Under the pieces are notes generated by a model. The model worked only from the letters and a program-made list of their open reading frames with translations. It had not been told where the DNA came from and did no database searches. 48,745 bases of DNA from Lachnospiraceae bacterium (GTDB taxonomy: Bacteria > Bacillota > Clostridia > Lachnospirales > Lachnospiraceae). The stretch is from contig JAAWOG010000022.1 in assembly GCA_022799355.1 (NCBI GenBank), positions 1 through 48,745 of the forward strand, read 5' to 3'. The translations under genes and the position numbers were made by a program. Positions 1 through 7,801 of the stretch are shown in pieces; position 1 is the stretch's first letter; the number at the start of each line of letters is the position of its first letter.

Positions 1-106
1 TTCCTCCTTCCGTTATATCTATATTGATTTATTAGATTGGACTTTGTAACTATTAACCAGTAGTCATTCTTGACTACACCATTATTATACTAGGAGAATT
101 ATCATT

Positions 107-634
107 ATGAAATGTTTTAATCACACCGAGAGAGAAGCTGTCGCAACCTGCCAGAAATGCGGAAAAGGATTGTGCAGAGAGTGCGCTGAAAAGTATACGC
201 CCTGTATGTGTGATGCCTGTGCCGCCAGGACTCGGCAGGAGAAGCAGCAGCAAGCCCGGAATAAGGAGGATCAGCGAAGGCAGAAATATAAGGACGCTCT
301 GATTGACACCCGCAGCGAGTTTATAAAAACCGCTGTTATCGGCGTTCTGGTCGGCATCTTTTTTGTATGGTGGGAGGCTACACATCCGGATGCGTACGAC
401 AATCTTCTCGATTATGTGGGATTGTTCTTTGTTGCGTTCTGCATTCCGTTTGGTTGGAAATTTTTTACATATCTGCAGTCATTCTTTCCTGTTTCATTAT
501 TTGGAACGTTTTGGTTCTGGATTTTTTACATAGCAATTAAGGCGGTATTATCTGCAATCATCGGAGTCCCTGCCTTTTTTTATCAGCTCGTGAAAACGAT
601 CCTGACTCAAAACAAAATAAACAGGCTGACATAA
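107..634 (+). CDS. Zinc-finger-like multi-pass membrane protein, function unknown
   Basis: A 175-residue protein not recognised as a named family member. The first 40 residues are Cys/His rich (C3, H6, C15, C18, C23, C26, C33, C35, C38), a spacing like a B-box or related treble-clef zinc site. A basic, Gln/Lys/Arg-rich stretch follows (about 42-65). The rest is hydrophobic, with likely membrane segments near residues 72-90, 103-123 and 128-160. This suggests a cytoplasmic zinc module tethered to the membrane. An AGGAG lies ten bases before the ATG. No operon partner is evident: about 100 bases separate it from the next gene and include a 12-base perfect palindrome at 663-674. Coding status is likely; function is unknown. 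Confidence 0.75.
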   Translation: MKCFNHTEREAVATCQKCGKGLCRECAEKYTPCMCDACAARTRQEKQQQARNKEDQRRQKYKDALIDTRSEFIKTAVIGVLVGIFFVWWEATHPDAYDNLLDYVGLFFVAFCIPFGWKFFTYLQSFFPVSLFGTFWFWIFYIAIKAVLSAIIGVPAFFYQLVKTILTQNKINRLT

Positions 635-733
635 CAATATGAAAATTTTTTTGAAAACCTGCAACCGATCGGTTTCCTCAGTCGTTTTATGTGTGTAAGC
701 AATAAAAACTACTTTTGAAATGGAGAAAAACTT

Positions 734-1777
734 ATGAAAGCAATGATGAAAAAGATCGCAGTAAAAATCTTAGCCGGAGTAACCACAACCACTCTTGCGG
801 TTGGAGTACCGATAGCAGTCGGCTCCGGTCGGAATGCGGCGGACGCTTCTGTAATCGCTGATAAAGATACAGAGACATTCGCTGACGCAGAGGACATCGG
901 TGATGAAAGCGTCAGCGCGGAAGAAGCCGATGCGGCAGAAGAGGCCGCGGCAAAGTCTGAATATATTGCCGGCGACGGAGAGAAGTCTGATAACAAACAA
1001 AAGCCCGATGATATGCCAGGCGATGTAAAAGTTGTAAGCACGGACAAAACCGATAACGCGGCAGGCGCCGGCAATGCGGCATCCACAGGCAGCAAGACGG
1101 GCAAGGGTACGGCAGCGGCGTTCCAAAAAATGGAAACTGCTGTAAACGCTAATGCGGCTCCCGCTGATTCCGGAAAGTCCGGCAATGCGGCAGAGAAAGC
1201 GGCGGCGGAACAGGCAACGGCGGAGAAAGCGGCGGCGGAGAAGGCAGCGGCGGAACAGGCAACGGCGGAGAAGGCGGCGGAACAGGCAACGGCGGAGAAG
1301 GCAGCGGCGGAACAGGCAACGGCAGAGAAAGCGGCGGCGGAGAAGGCAGCAGCGGAGAAAGCAGCAGCAGAACAGGCGGCAGCGGAGAAAAAAGCAGCGG
1401 AGAAAGCAGCAGCAGAACAGGCGGCAGCGGAGAAAAAAGCGGCAGAGAAGGCAGCAGCGGAGAAAAAAGCGGCAGAACAGGCGGCGGCAGAGAAGGCAGC
1501 AGCAGAGAAAGCGGAGGCCGAAAGACTTGCGGCAGAGAAGGCGGCAGCAGAACAGGCAGTAGCTGAACAGTCATGGGCTGATGGGAAATACATGGATTCA
1601 TGTATCGTATATGGCAAAGAGGCTACACTTGTACTGGGTGGCGAAGAGCAGAAAGTGGCACACTACCATTGCAACTGTGGTTATTCTTCTACTGATTATG
1701 AAGAATTCACAAGGGTGCATATGTACCAGCATGTCCTTAACGGCGACAGAAACAGCTACTGCACAACTTATGAATAA
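734..1777 (+). CDS. Ala/Glu/Lys-repeat secreted or membrane-anchored protein
   Basis: A 347-residue protein. The N-terminus has basic residues followed by a hydrophobic stretch (about 8-30), fitting a signal peptide or anchor. An acidic, low-complexity region follows to about residue 150. Residues 151-277 are a long array of short Ala-Ala-Glu-Lys/Gln units, predicted to be one extended helix or coiled coil that could span the cell wall. The last 68 residues are a separate small module holding a CxC pair (C313, C315) and HxxxH (H329, H333), possibly metal binding. A 14-bp-stem terminator follows 90 bases downstream. The spacer region resembles TolA-like or surface-stalk helices by composition only, and no homology is claimed. 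The opposite-strand and frame-shifted ORFs here are artefacts of the repeat. Confidence 0.72.
   Translation: MKAMMKKIAVKILAGVTTTTLAVGVPIAVGSGRNAADASVIADKDTETFADAEDIGDESVSAEEADAAEEAAAKSEYIAGDGEKSDNKQKPDDMPGDVKVVSTDKTDNAAGAGNAASTGSKTGKGTAAAFQKMETAVNANAAPADSGKSGNAAEKAAAEQATAEKAAAEKAAAEQATAEKAAEQATAEKAAAEQATAEKAAAEKAAAEKAAAEQAAAEKKAAEKAAAEQAAAEKKAAEKAAAEKKAAEQAAAEKAAAEKAEAERLAAEKAAAEQAVAEQSWADGKYMDSCIVYGKEATLVLGGEEQKVAHYHCNCGYSSTDYEEFTRVHMYQHVLNGDRNSYCTTYE
1184..1566 (+). repeat. In-gene degenerate tandem repeat (AAEKA/AAEQA units)
   Basis: Roughly 380 bases made of degenerate units such as gcggcggagaag and gcagaacaggca, encoding Ala-Ala-Glu-Lys/Gln pentads and hexads. Unit order varies between KAAAEK, QATAEK and KKAAEQ blocks, so copies have been shuffled rather than perfectly amplified. 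The reading frame stays open throughout. The stretch is likely to vary in length between strains. Confidence 0.8.
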
Positions 1778-1870
1778 GAAACGGCATAAGGGCGGCGGCA
1801 GGCGTTGTGGGAGAGGGCACGGAGGAAAAACCCCCGGGAAGTGAATGCGTTTGAGCTGTCCATCCGGTAA

Positions 1871-1910
1871 AAATGCTCTGAGAGATAATATAAAAACTCT
1901 CAGAGCATTT
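1871..1910. terminator. Bidirectional rho-independent terminator
   Basis: A perfect 14-bp stem (1871-1884 with 1897-1910) encloses a 12-base A/T-rich loop. On the plus strand it is followed by gttatttt. On the minus strand the stem is followed by a T run. It can end transcription of the repeat-protein gene from the left and of the DUF819 gene from the right. Confidence 0.85.
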
Positions 1911-2038
1911 GTTATTTTATGGTCTGTTCTTTAATATGTAATTCCCTTTTCAGACTGGTGTTGCAGAAACTGCCGATGGTATGCCGTAGCAACACTTTAC
2001 TTAAAAGGGACATATGTTATAGACCTGGGCGACACCGC

Positions 2039-3202
2039 CTACGCAAACATTCCCATAATACGTGCTACGATAATACCGCCGCCGGTGCCGATGACGTACC
2101 CCATCAGTGCCATCAGGACACCCACCGGAACAAGGGCGCCGCTGTATGCGCCGGCAAGAATCGGAGCGGATGCGCTTCCGCCGATATTGGCAAGAGAAGC
2201 CACGCCGCAGGTGAACATATCCAGCTTGAAGATCTTCGCAAGGATCAGAAGGATAATGCCGTGGATTGCCAGAATCATAAAGCCTGCGATGATCCAGGCG
2301 GGAGCGTCCGTCAGTTCCAGGAAGCTTGCCCGGGATGCAAGGAGCGCTACTACCGAATAGAGCATAACATTGGAAAGTTCCGTTGTGCCTGCCATCTTGC
2401 CTACCGGTGTGACAGCGCCGATCAGGCCGGCCAGTGTGATCAGCAGTACGGTCCAGGTAGCCTTGTCAAGGAAAGGCATAGCGCCGTTTAACATGGTGCC
2501 GAAATTCTGACCGAAAGCGGAAATCACCAGGGAAAGTCCCAGCAGCAGAATAATGTTGACAAAGGTGATCTGGGAGTCGTTTGCCTTTACGTCTTCCTCC
2601 AGTCGTCTTGACACTTCGTCCAGCGTATTGGTATTTGCTTTGGTCCATTTATTGAACTTGGGTGCCAGGTTGATTGCCCAGAGCAGGAACATTACCCAGA
2701 TGGAGTAGTCGATGGAATCCACCACAAGGGCATATGCCATTTCCGTCTCCCCGATATCCAGAGCAGCCTGTACGGCGATCATGTTGCCGGAGCCGCCCAT
2801 CCAGCTTCCGCATAAAGCGCCAAGAGGCTTCCATGCTTCCGCACCGATAGCGCCTTTCATAACCGCGAAGGTAACGATGAAAGCGATGCCGATGGAAACG
2901 GATGCGGCGAAGAAGCCGCCCAGCATCTTGGGACCGAGTTTCATGATCTTACGGATGTCGCAGCGAAGCAGCATCAGGAAGATCATGGCGTAAAGAATGT
3001 TGTTTTTCAGTGCGGAGTATGTAGCCTTGGTAGATTCCATATCCCACACCTTCAGTGTGCAGAAAATCATCGTAAGCAGATAGAGCAGTACGATGGGCGG
3101 CGCATAGTCGAAAAATTTGGATTTCGTATACTTCTGCAGCCACACGAGCATTGCAGCGATAAAGATCAGCACTGCAATGTAGGTAAAACCATTAGTAATC
3201 AT
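2039..3202 (-). CDS. DUF819 family integral membrane protein, putative transporter
   Basis: A 387-residue, very hydrophobic protein of the DUF819 (YjcL-like) family with about ten membrane segments. Recognisable features are Gly-rich transport-like motifs: a GSWMGGSGNM segment around residue 135, a LANIGGSASAP segment near 336-346, and a Gly-rich C-terminal helix. The start is supported by GAGGGGAG six bases upstream. It is divergent from the dipeptide epimerase gene across a 123-bp spacer. DUF819 genes often sit near dipeptide epimerase genes, so peptide or amino-acid uptake is a reasonable inference, but the substrate is not shown by the sequence. Transcription likely ends at the bidirectional hairpin at 1871-1910. 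Confidence 0.88.
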   Translation of the reverse strand: MITNGFTYIAVLIFIAAMLVWLQKYTKSKFFDYAPPIVLLYLLTMIFCTLKVWDMESTKATYSALKNNILYAMIFLMLLRCDIRKIMKLGPKMLGGFFAASVSIGIAFIVTFAVMKGAIGAEAWKPLGALCGSWMGGSGNMIAVQAALDIGETEMAYALVVDSIDYSIWVMFLLWAINLAPKFNKWTKANTNTLDEVSRRLEEDVKANDSQITFVNIILLLGLSLVISAFGQNFGTMLNGAMPFLDKATWTVLLITLAGLIGAVTPVGKMAGTTELSNVMLYSVVALLASRASFLELTDAPAWIIAGFMILAIHGIILLILAKIFKLDMFTCGVASLANIGGSASAPILAGAYSGALVPVGVLMALMGYVIGTGGGIIVARIMGMFA

Positions 3203-3240
3203 AGAGTTTCTCCCCTCTTTTGTTATTTAGCACAATTTCC

Positions 3241-3269
3241 TTTACAAAAATCGCAACTATCTGTAAAAT
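3241..3269 (+). promoter_or_regulatory. Sigma-A-type promoter for the epimerase/pepD pair
   Basis: TTTACA (3241-3246) and TAAAAT (3264-3269) are separated by exactly 17 bases. The site lies 57 bases upstream of the epimerase ATG in the divergent intergenic space. It was found by eye and no start-site data are available. Confidence 0.6.
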
Positions 3270-3325
3270 AATACCATATAACGGTTTCTAAAGCAAATAT
3301 TTTTTGGAAAGGGAGATAGAATACT

Positions 3326-4420
3326 ATGAAGATTACTGAAATTCGGCTTGGCATATTATCGGTTCCGCTGCGTGTGCCGTTTAAAACGGCGCTGCGTTCC
3401 GTAAGCAGTGTGGAGGATGTGATCATGGAGGTCCATACCGACACGGGGGCCGTGGGGTACGGGGAAGCGCCGCCCACGGGCGCAATTACCGGTGATACGA
3501 CGGGGGCGATTGTGGGGGCGATCCGGGATCATATCGCGAAGACGCTGATCGGCAGGGATGTGGATGACTTTGAGGATCTGTGCATGGCGCTGGACCGATG
3601 CATTGTGAAAAACAGCAGCGCCAGGGCGGCGGCGGATATGGCGCTTTGGGATCTGTATGGACAGCTCTACCATATTCCGGTGTACAAGCTGATGGGCGGG
3701 GCGCGAAAATCCATTACCACCGATATTACGATCAGCGTGAATGAGCCCGATGAGATGGCGCGGGATGCGCAGGATGCAATCAAAAGAGGATATGACTGCC
3801 TGAAAGTGAAGGTGGGGAAGGAGCCGGAGAAGGATATCGCAAGGTTATCAGCGATCCGTGCCGTGGTGCCGAAAGAGACCTGCATCCGCATCGATGCCAA
3901 CCAGGGCTGGAGCCCGAAGGAGGCGGTACGCATCTTAAACGGGATGCAGGAGAAGGGGCTGGATATCGAGTTTGTGGAGCAGCCGGTAAAAGCCCATGAT
4001 TTTGAAGGTCTTAAATATGTGACCGATCGTTCCTGGGTGCCGGTTTTGGCGGATGAGAGCGTCTTTTCGGCGGAGGATGCCTTGAAGATCATGCAGATGC
4101 GGGCGGCGGATCTGGTGAATATCAAGCTGATGAAATGCGGCGGGCTCTATCATGCCTTAAAGATCGCGTCGGCGGCGGAGGTCTACGGCGTGGAATGTAT
4201 GATCGGCTGTATGCTGGAAGCCAAGATCAGCGTCAACGCGGCGGTACACCTTGCCTGCGCGAAGCAGATTATCACAAAGATCGATCTGGACGGTCCGGTG
4301 CTGTGCAGTGAAGATCCGATTCTGGGCGGCGCGGTGTTTGATGAAAAGATCATTACCGTTTCCGATGAGCCGGGGCTTGGAATCAAAGGGATCGAAGAGG
4401 GAAGGCTGCGGTATATTTGA
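3326..4420 (+). CDS. Dipeptide epimerase (L-Ala-D/L-Glu epimerase type)
   Basis: A 364-residue enolase-superfamily enzyme of the muconate-lactonizing subgroup, near the usual family length. The barrel carries the KxK motif (K160, K162), metal ligands D190 (RIDANQGW), E218 (FVEQP) and D243 (LADES), and the opposite catalytic lysine K267 (NIKLMK). These are the residues that racemise the alpha carbon of a dipeptide through an enolate held by Mg2+. The C-terminal DLDGP motif is typical of Ala-Glu epimerases. The likely role is converting L-Ala-D-Glu from peptidoglycan turnover into L-Ala-L-Glu, so that ordinary peptidases such as the next gene can hydrolyse it. Exact dipeptide specificity cannot be read from sequence alone. 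Confidence 0.93.
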   Translation: MKITEIRLGILSVPLRVPFKTALRSVSSVEDVIMEVHTDTGAVGYGEAPPTGAITGDTTGAIVGAIRDHIAKTLIGRDVDDFEDLCMALDRCIVKNSSARAAADMALWDLYGQLYHIPVYKLMGGARKSITTDITISVNEPDEMARDAQDAIKRGYDCLKVKVGKEPEKDIARLSAIRAVVPKETCIRIDANQGWSPKEAVRILNGMQEKGLDIEFVEQPVKAHDFEGLKYVTDRSWVPVLADESVFSAEDALKIMQMRAADLVNIKLMKCGGLYHALKIASAAEVYGVECMIGCMLEAKISVNAAVHLACAKQIITKIDLDGPVLCSEDPILGGAVFDEKIITVSDEPGLGIKGIEEGRLRYI

Positions 4421-4462
4421 TGCCGTGGAAAATAAAGTTGAAAACAATGGAGAGGCGAAATA

Positions 4463-5914
4463 ATGGGTGTACTGACAGGCTTAAAGCCGGAAGCGGTTTT
4501 TCAATATTTTGAGGAGATCTGCGGTATTCCGCATACTTCTCACCATGAGAAGGCACTGAGCGATCACTGTGTCAAATTTGCGAAGGACAGAGGATATGCC
4601 TGCACGCAGGACGAGATGGGCAATGTGATCATTATTGCGGAGGCGACGCCGGGTTATGAGGATGTTCCTGCGGTGATTATCCAGGGGCATCTGGATATGG
4701 TGGGGGACAAGGCGGAAGGCTGCGATATCGATATGGAGAAGGAAGGCCCCCGCATTTATATCGACGGCGATTTTATCCGCGCCGACGGGACGACGCTGGG
4801 CGGGGATAACGGCATTGCCGTTGCCTATGCGCTGGCGCTTTTGGACGCGGAGAAGGGGAGTATTCCTCATCCGCGGATGGAGGTGGTGCTGACGGTCTGT
4901 GAGGAAGTGGGGCTCCTTGGGGCGTCCGCCATGGACTTTTATCCCTGCCGTGCCCGTCGTATGATCAATATTGATTCGGAGGTGGAAGGGATTCTGACTG
5001 CCGGATGCGCCGGCGGGAGAAGAGCGCGCTGCCATATACCGGTGAAGCGCACGCACTGCAGCGGGCTTCGCTGTAAGCTGGAACTGACCGGGCTGATGGG
5101 CGGGCATTCCGGGATGGAGATTGACAAGGGGCGCTCCAATGCGGCGGCACTGCTGGGACGTTTTCTGATGTTTTTAAAAGAAAATATACCCTATAATTTA
5201 GTGACGCTGACGGCGGGAGTGAAGGAGAATGTGATACCGAAAAGCGGTTCGGCCGTTATTTTGATTCCGCCGGAGGAAGAGGAGGCGCTGCGCAGGGCGT
5301 TAGAGCGTTTTATGCGCTATATGGGAGCGGAGTACGGCAAGGCAGATCCGGATATCCGTCTGGAACTGATGGTCGGAAAGGCAGGGGAATTTCCGGCGCT
5401 GGATGAGGATTCGAGGCTGCGTGTGCTGACGGCACTGAACCTGATGCCGAACGGTGTGCAGGCGATGAGTATGGATCTGCCGGGGCTTGTGGAAACGTCC
5501 ATCAATCTTGGCGTTGCGGAGTTATCGGATGATGAACTGATTTTGCGGCAGTCCATCCGCAGTTCGGTCTCTTCCGCAAAGGAGATGGTCTCAAGGAAGG
5601 TGACACTGCTTGCGGAACAGCTCGGCGGAAGGGTGGATTTTCAGGGGGATTATCCGGCGTGGCCCTACGCCAGAACTTCAAAGCTGCGGGATCTGTGTGT
5701 TAAGATTTTCAAGGAGCAGTACGGGTATGAGCCGAAGATCGAACTGATGCATGCAGGACTGGAATGCGGGATATTGTCCGGGAAGCTGGACGGGCTTGAC
5801 TGTATTTCCTTTGGCCCGAATCAGTTTGATATTCACACGCCGAACGAGCATCTGAGTATTTCTTCCGCCGCCAGGGTATGGGAATATCTGAAGGCGATTT
5901 TGGCGGCGAAATAA
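4463..5914 (+). CDS. pepD: Aminoacyl-histidine dipeptidase (M20 family, PepD)
   Basis: A 483-residue cytosolic metallopeptidase of the M20C/PepD family, full length. Zinc-site motifs are intact: QGHLDMV (H76, D78), GGDNG (D115) and CEEVG with the catalytic base E147 next to metal ligand E148. A dimerisation domain is inserted around residues 200-380, and a C-terminal His near HAGLECG completes the second metal site. It hydrolyses Xaa-His and many other dipeptides. It lies 42 bases after the epimerase gene with GGAGAGG before its ATG, so the two are probably co-transcribed and form a dipeptide salvage unit. A palindromic repeat begins 15 bases after the stop. Confidence 0.94.
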   Translation: MGVLTGLKPEAVFQYFEEICGIPHTSHHEKALSDHCVKFAKDRGYACTQDEMGNVIIIAEATPGYEDVPAVIIQGHLDMVGDKAEGCDIDMEKEGPRIYIDGDFIRADGTTLGGDNGIAVAYALALLDAEKGSIPHPRMEVVLTVCEEVGLLGASAMDFYPCRARRMINIDSEVEGILTAGCAGGRRARCHIPVKRTHCSGLRCKLELTGLMGGHSGMEIDKGRSNAAALLGRFLMFLKENIPYNLVTLTAGVKENVIPKSGSAVILIPPEEEEALRRALERFMRYMGAEYGKADPDIRLELMVGKAGEFPALDEDSRLRVLTALNLMPNGVQAMSMDLPGLVETSINLGVAELSDDELILRQSIRSSVSSAKEMVSRKVTLLAEQLGGRVDFQGDYPAWPYARTSKLRDLCVKIFKEQYGYEPKIELMHAGLECGILSGKLDGLDCISFGPNQFDIHTPNEHLSISSAARVWEYLKAILAAK

Positions 5915-5929
5915 GGATAGGAAGATCCT

Positions 5930-6142
5930 CAATGTCATTTCGTTAACATTGCCGGACGCCGGGAGGGACATAAAATGCTCAAGGAGCCCGTTAAAAAACG
6001 CCGGCACTTAGCAAATGAGGAATTTTCATGGAAAATTTCTCATGCGCTTAGTGACCGCTGCGTTTTTTACCGAGCGGGAGCGTGGCGACGGAGTATTTTA
6101 TGTCCCTCCCGGCTGGGCGAATGGCTTAAGGAAAAGGCATTG
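5930..6142 (+). repeat. Long palindromic dispersed repeat, copy 1 (complete)
   Basis: About 213 bases that fold back along most of their length. The core inverted repeat is a perfect 16-mer (5961-5976 against 6095-6110, GGGAGGGACATAAAAT). It extends outward imperfectly to CAATG ends (5930 and 6142) and inward through matching AGCCCGTTAAAAAACG / CGTTTTTTACCGAGCGGG arms to a central hairpin near 6015-6045. It has no convincing coding capacity and could be a non-autonomous palindromic mobile repeat. Related copies lie at 42932 and 47393. As RNA it would form a long hairpin at the 3' end of the pepD message. Confidence 0.8.
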
Positions 6143-6213
6143 GAGGATTTCTGGCGGTCTTTTATGTGTTCCGTGCGCATAATCTGTTATATATATGCGG
6201 AGGATTTTATGGC

Positions 6214-6924
6214 ATGGTGGGCGGACGGTACGAACACGGAAGACAAAAGGTGCGGGGAAGGGCATTTGAAAGCCGGGAATGGTTCAGGGAAGCGGTTTGG
6301 CTAAAAACACGAAAGATGCTTTTCTTTTCCGCACTTTTTGCGGTCTGGACAGGTTATATATTATACGGTCCGAACAGGAAACAGGACAACAGGGCTATAC
6401 GGGAACCCGTTCGGAATATTGTGGATATAACGAAGGAGAGCGAGGGGGAAGTTCTGGCGCTCAGCGAGGCGTCCATCAGGAAGGTTTTTGAGATCAGTAA
6501 GCTGCAGGCGGCTGATTATATGTATCATACCATAGCGGCGGCATATGGGGAGGATGGGGAAACCGTAACATATTATGTGGCATATGAGGGAAGGGTGAAA
6601 GCAGGGATTGACTTTGCTCAGATCAAAATAGATATCGATGAGGAAAAGAAAATAATATTTATTACGATTCCCGAGGTAGAATTTCAGGAAATTACGGTTG
6701 ATCCGGGTACGATGGAGTTTATTTTCAGGGACAAAAAAAGTGAGTCGGAGAATATTCATTCGGAATCCTATGATCTGTGCCTGAAAGATCTGAGAGAAAA
6801 GATCGGTCAGGAGGAGGAACTGCGGGAGTCTGCGGAGAAAAATATCGAGGCGGTTGTGAAAGGGCTTATAATCCCCTGGATTGAGCAGACCGGATGCGGT
6901 TATGAGGTGGAAATTATGTTGTGA
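6214..6924 (+). CDS. DUF4230 family membrane-anchored protein (paralogue 1)
   Basis: A 236-residue protein. The reading frame extends upstream to 6166, but GGAGG at 6199-6203 places the likely start at 6214. A hydrophobic segment (MLFFSALFAVWTGYILYG, about residues 35-52) forms a single membrane anchor preceded by basic residues, so most of the chain is probably extracytoplasmic. The C-terminal part fits DUF4230: a region resembling a beta strand with YEGRVKAGIDFAQIKID, then ITIPEVE, then a long amphipathic helix. A second, diverged copy of this architecture is encoded at 7802. The function of DUF4230 is not established. It lies just upstream of the TIR operon but is separated from it by a terminator and a promoter. 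Confidence 0.75.
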   Translation: MVGGRYEHGRQKVRGRAFESREWFREAVWLKTRKMLFFSALFAVWTGYILYGPNRKQDNRAIREPVRNIVDITKESEGEVLALSEASIRKVFEISKLQAADYMYHTIAAAYGEDGETVTYYVAYEGRVKAGIDFAQIKIDIDEEKKIIFITIPEVEFQEITVDPGTMEFIFRDKKSESENIHSESYDLCLKDLREKIGQEEELRESAEKNIEAVVKGLIIPWIEQTGCGYEVEIML

Positions 6925-6996
6925 AATGCGGGGATAGTAAACAGGCAGTTTTCAGACAGGGCATACGTAAAGTGAAGCAAAAAGAGGAAATGGTGC

Positions 6997-7632
6997 ATGG
7001 GAATTATGCGGGAGAGGCAGGAAGCGGAGGATATGCAGAAGCAGTACCTTGACTTTTTGCGGAATCTGCTGAAGGATCAGCCCTATGTGGCGCTTGCGTA
7101 TATGACAGGCATTCTTCCGATAAAGAAATACGGGCAGCATTCGGCTTTGAATATGTTCTGGGAATATTCCATGGTGGCTCAGAATGCTTTTGAGGAATTT
7201 ACCGGTTTTACACAGGAGGAGGTAAAGGAACTGTGTGAGCGGTATCATATGGATTTTGCCGAGATGGGCAATTGGTATGACGGTTATCAGTTCAGACGGT
7301 TTCGTCATGTTTACAACCCGAGGTCTGTCGTGGCTGCGATGAAGAACGGCTTTTTCTCCAATTACTGGACATCCACGGAGTCCTATGAAGCGTTAAAGAT
7401 TTATATGGAAATGGATTTTGACGGGCTCCGCGGGGATATTCTGCGGATGCTGGGCGGAGAGAAGGTTAAAGTAAATACGCTGAGTTTCCGGAATGATATG
7501 CGGAATTTCAGGATAAAGGATGACGTATTGACACTGCTGATCCATTTGGGTTATCTGGCATATGACGCTGAAACCGCGGAGACGTTTATACCGAACAGAG
7601 AAATTGCGCGAGGGTTGAGAAGGGTTATGTGA
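6997..7632 (+). pseudogene. AAA-ATPase-like/PD-(D/E)XK family protein, truncated remnant
   Basis: The 211-residue frame matches the middle part of the large 'AAA-ATPase-like' family (about 500-600 residues), recognisable from QYLDFLRNLLKD, VALAYMTGILPIKKYG, ALNMFWEYSM, the GFTQEEVKELC segment and WYDGYQF. The N-terminal ATPase part with Walker A is missing. The chain stops soon after FIPNREIARG, before the C-terminal nuclease-like domain. An in-frame stop lies only eight codons upstream of the ATG. This is best explained as a decayed copy of a common Lachnospiraceae multicopy family. A short translated product is possible, but ATPase activity is not expected. Confidence 0.72.
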
Positions 7633-7663
7633 AACGAAAAGAGAATAGAAGAAAAAGGCGCTG

Positions 7664-7697
7664 AGCCGGAAGTCCACGCAGTGGGTTTCCGGCTTTT
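7664..7697 (+). terminator. Rho-independent terminator
   Basis: An eight-bp stem AGCCGGAA (7664-7671) pairs with TTCCGGCT (7687-7694) and is followed by TTT. It lies between the AAA-ATPase-like remnant and the second DUF4230 gene. Confidence 0.6.
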
Positions 7698-7801
7698 CGT
7701 ATGCGCAAAAACCCACGGATGGTAAATTTTTATGTCGGGATGAGCATATATATAGTGAGAAGAAGAGGGAAAGAACTGCGTTTTAAGCGTGTTATAACGA
7801 G

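Noticed and set aside
1184-1566. Possible CRISPR array
   Set aside because: Units are short, degenerate and in frame with no unique spacers; it is protein-coding low complexity.
709-1617. Long minus-strand and frame-shifted ORFs over the Ala/Glu/Lys repeat gene
   Set aside because: They mirror the tandem-repeat codons of the plus-strand gene, give implausible Ala/Ser/Phe-, Pro- or Arg-only chains and have no family motifs or ribosome sites.
5975-6304. 109-codon ORF through repeat copy 1
   Set aside because: It lies within the palindrome and its composition reflects the repeat; the same ORF is not kept in copies 2 and 3.
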